NCBI RefSeq assembly: GCF_019649055.1 | Contig: NW_026570618.1 | Coordinates: forward strand, 1 to 27,616 | Source: Paramacrobiotus metropolitanus | Lineage: Eukaryota > Tardigrada > Eutardigrada > Parachela > Macrobiotidae | Direction of reading: 5' to 3' | DNA length: 27,616 nt | Shown: piece after piece, positions 1-9,892 of the stretch | Layout: each line of letters opens with the position of its first letter | Numbering within the stretch: the first letter of the stretch is position 1 | Translations under genes and position numbers: made by a program | Notes under the pieces: model-generated | Told to the model about the DNA's origin: nothing | What the model saw: the letters and a program-made list of their open reading frames with translations, nothing else | Database searches by the model: none

Positions 1-228
1 CTCCCAAGTTCTAGGTTTCTCAACTTTTTATATAGATTTCTGATTGCATTTTATTATAGAACAATCGGGTTTTATTTATAGCCCACACGTACTTGGAGCA
101 CGCAACAGAAGCGCCTTAAAAAAGAATGAAGACGTTTGTGAAATCGATGCGATAGAACGGAACTCACGATTAGAAATTAAGCTTTGCAAAGAATTTGCCT
201 CCTCAAGTACTCATCTAATCAAATATAA

Positions 229-354
229 ACTCAGTGCCCAAACTCGATTCAGAGTTCTCAAGATCATCTGACCCGGTGCAGCAAGCATCCGCTGTGGCCC
301 AATGAGTCCAGACGCACGGCCATCATCAAGTTCCGCGAAGCTTCCACCAACTAG
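229..354 (+). other. Short coding-looking stretch, possible terminal exon or retroelement end
   Basis: An open frame of about 41 codons ends at TAG 352-354. It is preceded by a possible splice acceptor (ctcag at 230-234). It reads as a plausible protein C-terminus, with motifs such as LTRCSKHPLWPNESRRTA followed by a short basic end. Codon choice looks more like coding than the AT-rich bases before it. I do not recognise the family. It could be the last exon of a gene starting outside the window, or the tail of a degraded retroelement. No start codon or upstream exon is visible. Confidence 0.22.
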
Positions 355-476
355 ACGACCGCTAGTTTAATCCCTCTCTCCCTGTCCGCAACGGAACCAA
401 TCGCTTCGAACAGTCTTCGGTGATATTCTGCATTCATCTTTGAACGCATTCAATTTACAGCCATGATGCACTTGTC

Positions 477-680
477 ACCGGCAGATGGGTTTGCGGGTTA
501 ATAGTTAACTATCAAAGAAGCCGGGAGAAAGACGTACGCTCCGTAAACCTTTCGGTCGGATCGCGTAAACTTTCTGCCGACGGCAACTGGAATGCTTAAA
601 TCTTTCTGCCGGGTTTCAACGGAAAGGTTTATGCGGCTTCTTCAATCGTAAACCATTAACCCGCTAACCTTTCTGCCGGT
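477..680. mobile_element. Foldback (MITE-like) element
   Basis: This 204-bp block is an imperfect palindrome. The first 47 bases and the reverse complement of the last 47 agree at about 39 positions. The shared parts include ACCGGCAGA at the tip, then CGGGTTAAT, then AGAAGCCG. The interior repeats CTTTCTGCCG three times, all in the orientation of the right end. There is no coding capacity. Its terminal ACCGGCA matches the tip of the element at 16136-16310, so the two may share a mobilising transposase. No clear target-site duplication is visible. Confidence 0.6.
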
Positions 681-1296
681 AGCATGCGCCAAATTTACCT
701 GTTATGTAGCGCATGCGTAATTTACCTGTTGGCGCACTGCAAGTCGAACCAACGTCTAAGGCGGTTGCCACTACGCCGCAAATCACAAACCCTGTACGGG
801 TACGCGGTCCAGCCTTCAAGAGAAGACGCTGAAAGTGTTTAGCATTTCTTCAATACCGAGGAAAAGCCCCAAGGATATCACAAGGTTGGCGCACAACGAA
901 GCTTTCATACTTCGGATGTGGAGGAGGCGGTCCTTAACGTCCGTACTACGTACGTTTATCATTATCCCCTGTTATGCGTCATTTTGTCCGCTATCATGCC
1001 GAATTACGTCGATCGGAACTTCTTTTTTTATCGATATTCAGTTTCTTAGCCAACAACTTCACGTGGAGATGGTACTGATCTTAATGGGCTCTTATAGTGT
1101 TAGCCTATTACCGTGGATTTTTATTTTATTACACATTATAAGAGTTTGCGGACTCTATATTGGCACGAAGTGAGTAGCATTAGTATTCTTCGTGTGTAAC
1201 TCCGTTGAACTAAAATTGTACACGCTTTCTAGCAAGAAGCAAGCAACACATTCCTTGTACCCTAACTACGGTCCACTACAACGGAAAACATCCGCT
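681..1296. other. Spacer upstream of copy 1, with a short basic-tailed open frame
   Basis: Directly after the foldback element, the 12-mer aatttacctgtt occurs twice about 32 bp apart, inside an arrangement flanked by gcgcca and tggcgc. An open frame of 39 codons (713-832) ends in a basic run (FKRRR) and could be a gene remnant, but I do not recognise it. The remaining 450 bp holds a longer but compositionally unremarkable open frame (835-1173), which I regard as chance. No TATA box or other promoter element is convincing. Confidence 0.3.
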
Positions 1297-3283
1297 ATGC
1301 CGAATGTAATTCATAAAACGAATAGTGTCGACATTCTGGGAGACGACGGTCTGTTTCGCTACGGACGCGTCGTGGACGTGGCGGATAATGGGCTCTTCAT
1401 TGATTTCTTCTGTCCCAACCGACGTCGCGAATTAACGCCACGCACGCGAGTGTGGTTTTCTCACAGTTCCCGATTCATCGAACTGGCCTCCGCCTACCGT
1501 GGACTGCATTCGACCATTCCTGTCGAAGTTCTGATCAGGGAGGCACCGTCCGGTCCGTGGATCTGGTTTCCCGCGGAAGTACTTAATCTGGCACGCGGCG
1601 TCGAACACTTTCTGTACAATGTGGCAGTGGTACAATGGTTGAACGACGGACGGCGCTACACGGACATCTTCCCACCGGAACGGGTTCGCTGGCGAGCGTC
1701 AAGCGAATGGTGGGCCACAATTGGTCAACAAGCACCAGCTGGATACCTGCCATCTTATCAGGATTATGCAGGTAAAATTATTTCCCTATTAGCTGTTTTT
1801 ATATACAGAGCAGCACGCTTTTCGCTGAAAGATAATTGGACTGAAATTTGCAATAGCGTTACAGTGTTGCACGTTGCAGGTTATGCCGACTATTGTAAAG
1901 CTGCTGATAAAATCTGGCCAGAGTGCGCTGAGGAATGGAGCTTCGTAAAGCGCTGTGTGCCGCTGCCGGAAGATTTTTGTCCACCGTCTGCTGCAGCACT
2001 GGACGAGTGTTTGAGCAGCAAAGCATGCTTAGGCAGTGAATGGGATGGGGTATGCGTGCAAGTTGGCGATGGTTACTTGTTCTACTTTCATGCAACAAAA
2101 AAACGGATTGATGCATTCGGCGTGGTAAGAAATTTCTTGATGACGGACAGCTCTCGCACAGTGATGAAATTTGTCCGCTCTTTTATTGCAGTATTTGGAC
2201 GAATTGAATTGTCGTTTGATCAAGCACCTACCGCTTATTCTGGGGACTAGGCCTACAGTTCCTGATAACACTCACTGCTTTAACAGAATGCCGGTGGAGT
2301 TGTTGTTGGAAGTCTTGTCGCATTTAGACACTTTGAAGCAAAATGAACTGCGCGCCGTTTGTGCCACGTGGAACGCCATCGGACAGTCGCCGCTGCTGAC
2401 CACTACGATTGTGATCAAGAGCTATGGACGCGATCAGCTGGAGAATCCCGCTCAAAAACGGCTGGTCTATTTGCTGACATCGTCCATTTTCAAATGCTTG
2501 TGTTCCACCACAAAGCGGATTATTGTGGATACGCGGCAAAAAGACTGTCTGCTTTCCAACGAACACCGGATACTGCTCGACATGATCGCCTTCGTGGCGC
2601 GACGCAACACAGGAGTCAATCTAGCAGCGCTGTATCTGGTGGGCCAAGCTAATCTGTACTTTGTGGGAACCGTGAAGCAGGATTTCTCCGGTCGCCGAAT
2701 CCGATGTGCTCTGCACATGGCGGACAGTATGCGGGCTAAGCTATTTCCTGCTTGCGAAACCCACCAACGTCATATCGTTGATTTCATCTTATCGTGGCGG
2801 GATTGTCCGTGTTTGGCGATCTACTTGGTCCAGTGCACAGTGCGCCTGGAGTACTTTGCTAAGGAACTGGAAATCCCGGTCCCCGCTTTTCGCCTGGAGC
2901 TGCCCGACGACTCCGGTTGTGCGCTGTGGGATGCGTTGGATAGGGCGCTGCCGGCAGCGAATGACGAGCAGCTGCAGATGTTGTCCGGTTGGTTGCAGGG
3001 ATTGGAAGCGAGGAAACACGCGGGATTTGCTTTTGTGATGATCGGCAAGGTGCAACTGAAAAAGTCGGTATAAACGGAGACGTTACTGGGTTGTTCGTTG
3101 CAGGTTTTGTGCAATTTACAAACTGCTGATCCGCGCCAGTCGTACGAATACGAATACGTACGAATACGAATAGGTCGTAGTCGTACGAATACGAATACGA
3201 ATACGAACATAGTCCAGGTGACGGGACTATGTTCGTATTATATCATCATGGCAAAACTGCACCGCGAACGTCTTATCATGTGA
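1297..3283 (+). CDS. Copy 1: tandem Agenet/Tudor-like plus F-box protein, four exons, open throughout
   Basis: Predicted exons are 1297-1771, 1880-2124, 2192-3049 and 3104-3283, with GT-AG introns of phase 1, 0 and 0; the product is 585 aa. The start is set by paralogs: ATG lies about a dozen codons before the invariant VDxLGDDGLFR motif. Residues 10-52 and 75-133 form two SH3-like modules (GLFRYGRVVDV; GPWIWFPAEVL, then VAVVQW and PPERVRW), resembling FMRP-type tandem Agenet/Tudor. Residues 159-240 hold a VKRC.PLPED module. Residues 273-303 are a canonical F-box (PVELLLEVLSHLDTL through RAVCATWNAI). A conserved ALWDAL segment lies near 485. By analogy with F-box proteins it would bind SKP1 and recruit a substrate to an SCF ubiquitin ligase; that role and the Tudor assignment are inference. 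Exon 4 keeps QTADPR, but its tail is rewritten by a TACGAA repeat. A possible poly(A) signal, ATTAAA, lies at 3328-3333. Confidence 0.75.
3141..3208. repeat. TACGAA hexanucleotide repeat inside exon 4 of copy 1
   Basis: Imperfect copies of (TACGAA)n run from the Ser-Tyr codons after QTADPRQ to the start of the hairpin at 3200. In the coding frame they give alternating EY, RI and NT dipeptides. They replace the KKWC..DG tail found in copies 3, 5 and 7 (with W to stop in copy 7). The tract is interrupted once, around 3172-3183. Confidence 0.85.
3200..3239. repeat. Perfect inverted repeat, 16-bp arms
   Basis: Arm 3200-3215 (AATACGAACATAGTCC) is exactly complementary to 3224-3239, with an 8-base loop. 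It begins within the TACGAA tract and lies inside the last coding exon of copy 1. Transcribed RNA would form a strong hairpin. It may be a by-product of repeat expansion and template switching. Confidence 0.9.
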
Positions 3284-3619
3284 AGCGCCATTGTTTGTAC
3301 TCGCGCCTTCTTGAAAAGAGAATCCTTATTAAAGTGCTGCGCAAACGTTTTCAAGGCTTTCCTCCTCGGCGATAATGCTGATGCCTTGTAGGTTTACTAG
3401 GTTATTACGTAGTGTCGCTGCCGCTTTTTTATCGGAATCCGTCCCGCTCTGGTGGAGGAATCAAACATGGGTAAGTACCAGGGTACGAGTGCACACGGCA
3501 AATTCGATTTTATTTTGAGTTTGTGAGCTGCAGAGTAGATGCCGTCCGAACTGCAGAAGACGCTACCTGAAGATGCATAGAATGCTTATGCGAACTGAAA
3601 ACTGGAACCGCGTGGTACG

Positions 3620-4054
3620 TCTCATACGTCCGGTCGCCGCCCAGATGGATGCACTACGTTTGCCTAGAAACGCGGCATGTACTTGGCCTGGGACGTGACC
3701 TGCGTGGATACTGTCGCCCTGTCCCATATAAAGTCCACTTCGGCTGCCGCCGGATCCGCAGCAACGCAGGCGGAAGATAAAAAAATTAAGTTGCACGCTT
3801 ATCTGGAGGGCCGAGACATCTTTGCGCCTCTTGCATTCGAAACTTCCGGACCTTGGGGAAATCCCCCATCATTTTTAGTGAAGGAAATTGGCAAACGATT
3901 ACAGCAGCGTACTAGTGAACTTCGCTCACTCGAATTTCTCCGTCAGCGTTTGTCGCTTGAAATCCAAAGAGGCAACTCAGTTTCCATACTCGGAACCATG
4001 GATGGAGCCGAGAAATTTAAGGAAATACAGTATTTTTGTTGTAATTATTTCTGA
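3620..4054 (+). pseudogene. Retroelement endonuclease-domain remnant
   Basis: In one frame, a LEPRG-like segment leads into RRPDGCTTF and then LAWDVTCVDT, followed by FETSGPWG, FLRQRLSLEIQRGN and a final SILGT block. These line up along their length with the C-terminal domain at 14838-15689 and keep the PD...D spacing of a restriction-like endonuclease. A TAG at 3665-3667 interrupts it where the relative has Trp, and further stops lie upstream. The end of the frame is open to 4054. AATAAA follows at about 4094, suggesting the original 3' end. It is a dead 3' fragment whose 5' part is lost or unrecognisable. Confidence 0.7.
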
Positions 4055-4534
4055 TCTCTTTATGTTCTGTATGAGTGAAACTGGCTTGCTCAAATAAAGA
4101 TCACTGCAGTCTTATGATATTTATAGAGTACGACTATACGGCTCACATAAGTACTAGTACAGTATGACGTTAGTGACGTTACTGTTGGCCTTGGGGCTCG
4201 TACTGTGCGAGAGCTGTTCCGTACAAACTTCGAACTTTATAATTCCAGTTAAGTTGAATAATTGCCAGTTGTGCGAGTATAACCGCAAATCGATACCTCA
4301 ACTCCAAGTAACCGCAGCAGTCAATTCAATCAAATCAATTGATTATTATTGATTTCACTTCGAAGAAAGTGCTATCGTACATAAAAGTGTAAGTGCAAAA
4401 ACTGCAGGTGCTTTCGCATCCTTTTATGGATTTCTGGATCAACATATTGTGCCGTAACTTAATTTTTGAAGTGATGTTTTTAAGTTAAAATATAACAGTG
4501 ATTTTTCGTTGAATTTGAGTCAGATAGGTTGCAG
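4055..4534. other. Spacer between retroelement remnant and copy 2
   Basis: It is mostly AT-rich. It contains an open frame of 62 codons (4164-4352) whose first 16 residues (MTLVTLLLALGLVLCE) look like a signal peptide, followed by three further Cys. It could be the first exon of a small secreted protein, but there is no second exon or homolog I can name. A 9-mer CTAGTACAG (4154-4162) recurs upstream of copies 3 and 6. Confidence 0.25.
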
Positions 4535-4663
4535 GATTACTACGCAAGAGCAGCTGATGAACTGAAAATCCTTGACGATCGTCATAGCCTGGTGAGGAAG
4601 GAAGCCACAATCCAGCCGAGCGCCATTTTCTTTCCCGTGTCATGTTCATCTACAGACGTTTGA
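4535..4663 (+). other. Candidate orphan exon (42 codons)
   Basis: A splice-acceptor-like ggttgcag ends at 4534. It is followed by an open frame reading DYYARAADELKILDDRHSL, then VRKEATIQPSAIFFPV, and stopping at TGA 4661-4663. Codon use looks coding. The AAD and xSLVRK spacing weakly recalls the start of exon 2 in copy 1 (KAAD ... WSFVKR), so it may be a leftover exon 2 of a lost copy. It lies just before the start of copy 2 and could also be transcribed as its leader. Low confidence. Confidence 0.3.
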
Positions 4664-4677
4664 TCCCCTCCTCAGCC

Positions 4678-6233
4678 ATGTCGGACGCAGTCCAGGAGTG
4701 GAACAGCGTCGATGTGCTGGGAGACGACGGTTTATTCCGCCACGGCCGTGTCGTGGACGTAGCTAACACCGTGCTCTTCGTGGACTTCTTTTGTCCTGGT
4801 CGGCAGCCCGAATTAACACCGTTCAACCGAATTCGCACCAGCCGTGTCTCAGGTGTGCGGTATGCTCCCAGCTGGCTTTTCTCGTCGGAATATGACAACT
4901 CCAGTGGGTATACTAAGCTGACCCGGACCATCTCGGTGGATATCCTGATACGGGAGACTCTTTCCGGTCCGTTAGTATGGCTTTCAGGGGAAATACTTAG
5001 TCTGACGGCCGATGTGCGCCCATCAAAGCATGTGGCAGTGATACAGTGGTGGAATAACGGACACTACCATACGGACATTGTCCCACCCAATCGAGTTCGC
5101 TCGAGGATGCCAAGCAAAGATTGTAAGTAGCGTAGTCAGCCATCTCCCGTTGAATGACTGCCTGACGTAAATGCACTAACGGAGGACCTGCTTATGCAAC
5201 AACTGCTGTTTACAAGGCAGCGAGCGCAGCGCTATCCCAACCAACCATAATGATCAGCGAGTGTGAACGTTTCAGGCGATTCTGCAGCCGTACACAAGAG
5301 AGAATTGTGAAGCGCCGGGTGCGGTTGCCGAACAAGAAATCCCGCAAATTTCCAGCCGAAGAACTACTCCAGCGCGTGAAGAACGATCCGTGCTTGGCCG
5401 GTATGGGTTGGGAAGTGCTCCACGTCGGCGCGGCCCGTGGGCGTTGGCGGTACATTTGTCGTCGTGATGCATTAAGTCAAAAGGGTTTCCAAGTATGCAT
5501 AATATTATAAGGCTTTTTTCCTTGGGTATTGCAAAATCCGTTCCTTTTTGGTAGGCCTCATTCGATCGGTTCGATCGCAGATTAATGGAGCGTGTCTCTT
5601 GCATCACCGCGACACCGTTTAATGTCCAACGTCAGTCATTGGATGTCCTGCGTTCCTTGACGCTAGAGTTGCTGCGGGAGGTTTTTTTCCCAGTTGGATA
5701 CTGCAAAGCAAACGGAACTGCGCGCCGTTTGCGCTAGGTGGGACTCTATTTTGCAGTCCCCGCAGTTGACTGCTGACATTATTATCAAAACCTTTGGACG
5801 CGATCAGCTGGACAATTCTGACGGCCGAGCGTTGTACTTGCTGACATCGCCGATATTCAAATGCTTACGTTCCACCACAAAGCGCCTCATCATCGCTACT
5901 TGGGAGCGCCGGCTGGATACCGTCACCTGCCGAAAAGTGTTCGGCATGATCGACTTTGTGGCGCAGAGAAACCACGCAGCCTACCCCGCCGCTGTCTATT
6001 TGGTGGGTGCCTCGTGGGATCTCTTGCTGGGTAAGATTGTCGAAGACGTGCACGGCCCCTTGAGCACTAGTCACTCCAGGATGTCGGTCCTGTCTGGCAA
6101 CGTGCCAATACGTCTCAACGAATTTGCCGCACTGTGGCGCCATTGGCCATGTGGCGCTATCCACCTCGTCAGTTGTGAAGTAGTACTGCAGTACGGTTAT
6201 ACTCGGCACCATGTTTCACCATGGGCCCATTGA
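4678..6233 (+). pseudogene. Copy 2: Agenet/Tudor-like plus F-box gene, frameshifted and 3'-truncated
   Basis: Exon 1 (4678-5122, donor GTAAGT) carries both SH3-like modules (VDVLGDDGLFRHGRVVDV; VAVIQWWNN), but lacks the WW...APAGY segment present in copies 1 and 3. Exon 2 probably starts at 5221 or 5230 and ends at 5492, with the VKRRVRLP and WRYICRRD motifs. Exon 3 starts near 5555 and leads to the F-box, but a T7 run at 5682-5688 puts it out of frame; six T would restore the family reading (REVFSQLDTAKQTELRAVC). The frame then stays open to TGA 6231-6233. It ends after LVSCEVVLQYG, so the ALWDAL segment and exon 4 are missing. If the T run is a sequencing error, this is still a C-terminally truncated protein. 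Confidence 0.7.
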
Positions 6234-7333
6234 GCGCAACCCTTCGCCAGAAGTCTCTTTTTAGATAATAACTTTCTCCTTAATCTGGCTATCGATTTGT
6301 GTCAATCGTTTTTCGAGACCACAGGCAAAACCAGAATTTGAATAATTTTGTACAGTGTTTATAATTTCTGTTACTAATGCTTACTCAGTGTTCATTGCCG
6401 ATTCTGATTTTTCTAGTATTATTTTACGTATTAATTTTAGTATTACTGTGTGTGCCCTTTTCATCCTCCTAACGTTTATGGAACTTCGATATTTTTTGCT
6501 GGTGTGCACGCAGGTTTCCTGTCGCATAAATGTAATAATATATTCATGTTTTTCTCTTGTTTTTTTTGCTCCTGATACTTCGATACAATTTATCATCTGG
6601 CTAGCACAAAGATTGTTATTGTTATTGACAAAAAACTACATAACAAAAACAAGTGGGCGTACAAAAGTCACGGCCGACGTTTTTTTTCTGGATTTCGGAC
6701 GTTTTGGTCAGTTAGAGACGTACTCGTAGGAGTCTACAATGTGTCCGGTAACAGTACACTGAGTATCCAGGTGCAGTCGTACGAAATAGCACCTATCTGT
6801 GCAATTCTGCGTCACACAGAGTTCTCAAATCTCATCGAACCGGCATGACATTGACATTCAACCCAGTACTGGGTTCAACCCAGTACATTGACATTCATCC
6901 CAGTACTGAGTATACCAATCCTAGTACAGCTTATCAACATATCGTACTGCTTCATACAGTCTAACGGATACTTGTGATATACAGCTTCTGCTTGTTCCAC
7001 GCTTAAAACCCGGAGCATTTTCCATTCTCGAAATCTTGCAAAATGATAGGAAATACTGTATTACGAAGGCTGCTGCCTAGGCAGACCAAGTGCTAGATCA
7101 ATATTTGTTGAGTACTTATAATTTTATTAATTGTGGTCTGTGGATTGCGAACACTGCTTGCGGCGAAGAATAACTGTCAGCTCAGGTAACAGTTACTGGG
7201 TTCTGGATCAAACAAATCACGCTGTTTCCGAGGCATGTGTGATGGATCCTTTACGTTTTTGACTGAACTACTTCACAGAGAAAACAACTTATCCCACCGC
7301 TGCTTTCCGTCTCGTGTAAACATCTGTTCAGAC
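6234..7333. other. AT-rich spacer between copies 2 and 3
   Basis: No gene is recognisable. An open frame at 6355-6729 is low-complexity and hydrophobic and is probably chance. At 6850-6900 the phrase TTGACATTCAWCCCAGTAC occurs twice, with a perfect 16-bp palindrome, AACCCAGTACTGGGTT (6860-6875), between. CTAGTACAG occurs at 6921-6929. The last 100 bp is the presumed 5' leader of copy 3. Confidence 0.4.
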
Positions 7334-9245
7334 ATGCCTGAGGCTCTGCACCAGTGGAACAGTGTAGACGTGCTGGGAGACGACGGACTGTTCCGCTATG
7401 GACACGTTGTGGACGTGGCGGTACCGGGCCCTTCATCGACTTCCTCTGTCCCAAACCGACGACGCGAGTTAACGCCGTTCCACCGACTTTTCCGGAAAGA
7501 AGTGGACTTGTTAACTGACAGTTATGTGGTTAAAATTCTTCGTGGTAAGGATTCGAGCATCCCCGTGGAGGTGCTGATACGGATTACTCTGTCCAGTGAG
7601 CTGATGTGGTTTCTGGCTGAGCTGCTCGTGTTCCAGCCTTGTTACAAGGTGGCAGTGGTTCAGTGGTGGATTAACGAACAGCGCTGCACGGACATTGTCC
7701 CAACAAATCGCATTCGCTGGAGAGTGTCGAGCAGGTGGTGGGACGAAATGGGACACCAAGCTCTACCTGGATATTCACCATCAAACACAAGTAAGTTCGC
7801 GTAAGTTCGAGTATGTTCGCTCAAGTAAGTTCAGGTCTATTCGCGTCAGTTTCAATCACAGTAAGTTCCAACATACTGTAGTGAAATACCGCATTTTGAA
7901 GGTTTGCCTGGGAAATGTGGTGAGACGTTTCCCGATGCTGTTGAGAAATGGGAGTACGTGAAGCGCAATGTTCCGCTGCCGGAGGAGCATCGTGCAGTGC
8001 CCGCTGGAGAAGTTCTCACACGCTTGAATAATGACGTACGGACGGGGAGAAGGAGCTTGCAAGTCCGCTACGTAGATGTTGCAGATTAACGACTGTGGTA
8101 CATTTTCGACCAGGCCTACGAAACTGACGAAACGTCCATGCATGTCACAGTAAGGGTGCTTCGACGTTGTTGGCATTCCGGATATTTTTACAATATGGAT
8201 TGGTGTGCCTGACGCCAGAAACATGGTATACCACGTTACAAGCGTTACAAGAGCCGTTCGGAAATTGATTTCATGATAAGAATTTAGTTTTAATTTATAC
8301 AAACTTGTACACGAGATTAATAAAATTACGAAGTTTTTTGTTGTGGAGCAACGCGGAGAATGCCGCATCCGGTACGCGAATCCATATTATTACAGAATTT
8401 CGAATGCGAAAAACTTTCAGGTGCTGGATAAACGATAATTCTCGATACTTCTCGGGATAATCAGGATACCTCGTGTTTTTCCAGGTCCGCTTTGAGCGTA
8501 AACTGATTAACCTGCTTCCATCCATCGTTGCGACAGTTCGTTTAGCGCAGAATCTGCCTCAGACACCTGTTAACCTCCCGATGAAGGATGGTCTTTGCGT
8601 GCTGCCACCTGAGCTGCTGTTGGCGGTCTTCGCTCAACTGAACACTGCAAAGCAGTCGGAACTCCGCGGCGTCTGTGCCACATGGAACGCCATCCTACAA
8701 TTGCCGCAGTTGACTGGCGACATTGTTCTCAAAAGCTTCGGACGCGATCAGCTGGAGAAAGCTCAGTACGACCGGATGATCTGTTTGCTAATATCGCCGC
8801 TCTTCAAATGCCTTCGTTCCGCCACCCAGTCAACCGAATTCCTGTTCCACGTGACTTCCGTTCGCCTGACGATGCCTGACGATTACAACAACGGCGCATT
8901 ATGGGATGCTCTGAAAGCAACACTCCCTGCACCGTCTGACGAGCAGCTGCAGATACTGTCTCGGTGGTTGGCTGCGCTGAACGCCAATAAGGAGTACCTT
9001 GCCAGCATCCGGCTGATTCCGATGGTGGACCAAAACTGCTCGTTATTATAAGCCTCGCGTGAGGCTATTGTTAATATTAATCCTTTTTTCCGTAGATATT
9101 GTGTGCCGTGCAGACCGCTGATCCGCGCCCGACTTTGCAGTATCGGGGGAAAAAATGGTGCCTTGACGGCGCGGACGACTTGCGACAAGAGAATCTGTCC
9201 CGTATGACGCAACACCTCCTTCTCAAAACGGTCAACTTTTTGTGA
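7334..9245 (+). pseudogene. Copy 3: Agenet/Tudor-like plus F-box gene with stop and internal deletion
   Basis: All four exons are recognisable: 7334-7790, 7902-8149, 8485-9024 and 9096-9245, with the same intron phases as copy 1. In exon 1 a lost base near 7421 and a gained base near 7453 cancel, so about ten codons that should read GLFIDFLCP are read in the wrong frame. Exon 2 has TAA at 8087-8089 where relatives have Gly. Exon 3 keeps a good F-box (PPELLLAVFAQLNTAKQ ... VCATWNAIL). It has then lost about 115 codons between FKCLRS and the LTMPDDYNNGALWDAL segment, in frame. Exon 4 is well preserved (VQTADPR, YRGKKWCLDG, LSRMTQHLLLK), ending at TGA 9243-9245. The stop makes a full product unlikely. 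Confidence 0.75.
7791..7869 (+). repeat. Tandem 5' splice-site-like decamers at the start of copy 3 intron 1
   Basis: Intron 1 of copy 3 opens with GTAAGTTCGC, GTAAGTTCGA and GTATGTTCGC at exact 10-bp spacing (7791, 7801, 7811). Further GTAAGTTC copies follow at 7825 and 7861. Each is a strong donor consensus. Only the first keeps the family's phase-1 junction with exon 2. Confidence 0.8.
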
Positions 9246-9892
9246 ACCAGAAATTTTCTTTTTTTTGCAATTTTTATGTCGTGGTCATTCGTTTTTATTT
9301 GCGCTGAAACGTTCTGCTCTGTATTTTGTCGGTCTTGTACAATCGGTTTGTGCATCTTTATCCATACTTCTAGTGGTGCTCGTTGTGTTACTGGGCATAA
9401 ATGTTTCGTTTTGCTACCTTATTTGCTGCTGCTTCATAGACGCTTTAGGATAACACGTGATTGTCAACAGGATGGTCAAAGACTGGCTTTAATTTACGTG
9501 ATTGAACAATTTACGTGATCGATCGAAGAGTCATTATCAGGTGTGCAGTGCAATCGCATGTTGTTTGTCCTTGCAAGTCCCTGCTTGCGGCTAGTGCCTT
9601 TTTTCAGCAAGCAAACTCAATGCATGATAGTTCTCAGCAAATAAGTCGTTAAAACTGGGTTCGTCCTAGTGGGATTCGGAACGGTCTGAAATCCTTCTGA
9701 AATTCTTCCTTGTTAGTCTTTCATTGTCCTTTTCATTAAGAACACTGACAGGAAATGTTCTGGCTTACTAGACTGAATTTAAGTTCCGACGTTCCAGAAA
9801 TTTGCACGGCATCGCCAATTCACGCAGCCGTACCAGCAAGCTGTCGTTTTTTACCAACTGTTAACTGTTGGGATTCGCAGTTCCGAAAATGT
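9246..9892. other. Spacer without recognised features
   Basis: Short hydrophobic or antisense frames only. No paralog exon, RNA gene or element was recognised. Confidence 0.5.

Noticed and set aside
835-1173. 112-codon open frame on + upstream of copy 1
   Set aside because: No recognisable motif, no splice context, and composition like the surrounding spacer. Kept only as spacer.
1192-1296. Upstream ATG extending copy 1 by 35 codons
   Set aside because: The paralogs start about a dozen residues before VDVLGDDG, which fits ATG 1297; the extra residues have no counterpart.
3141-3240. TACGAA repeats as a CRISPR-like or satellite array
   Set aside because: Short imperfect hexamers without spacers, in a eukaryotic exon; it is a microsatellite.
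6355-6729. 124-codon hydrophobic frame as a membrane protein
   Set aside because: AT-rich low-complexity sequence, no start context, no homology by eye, and an open antisense frame of similar quality.
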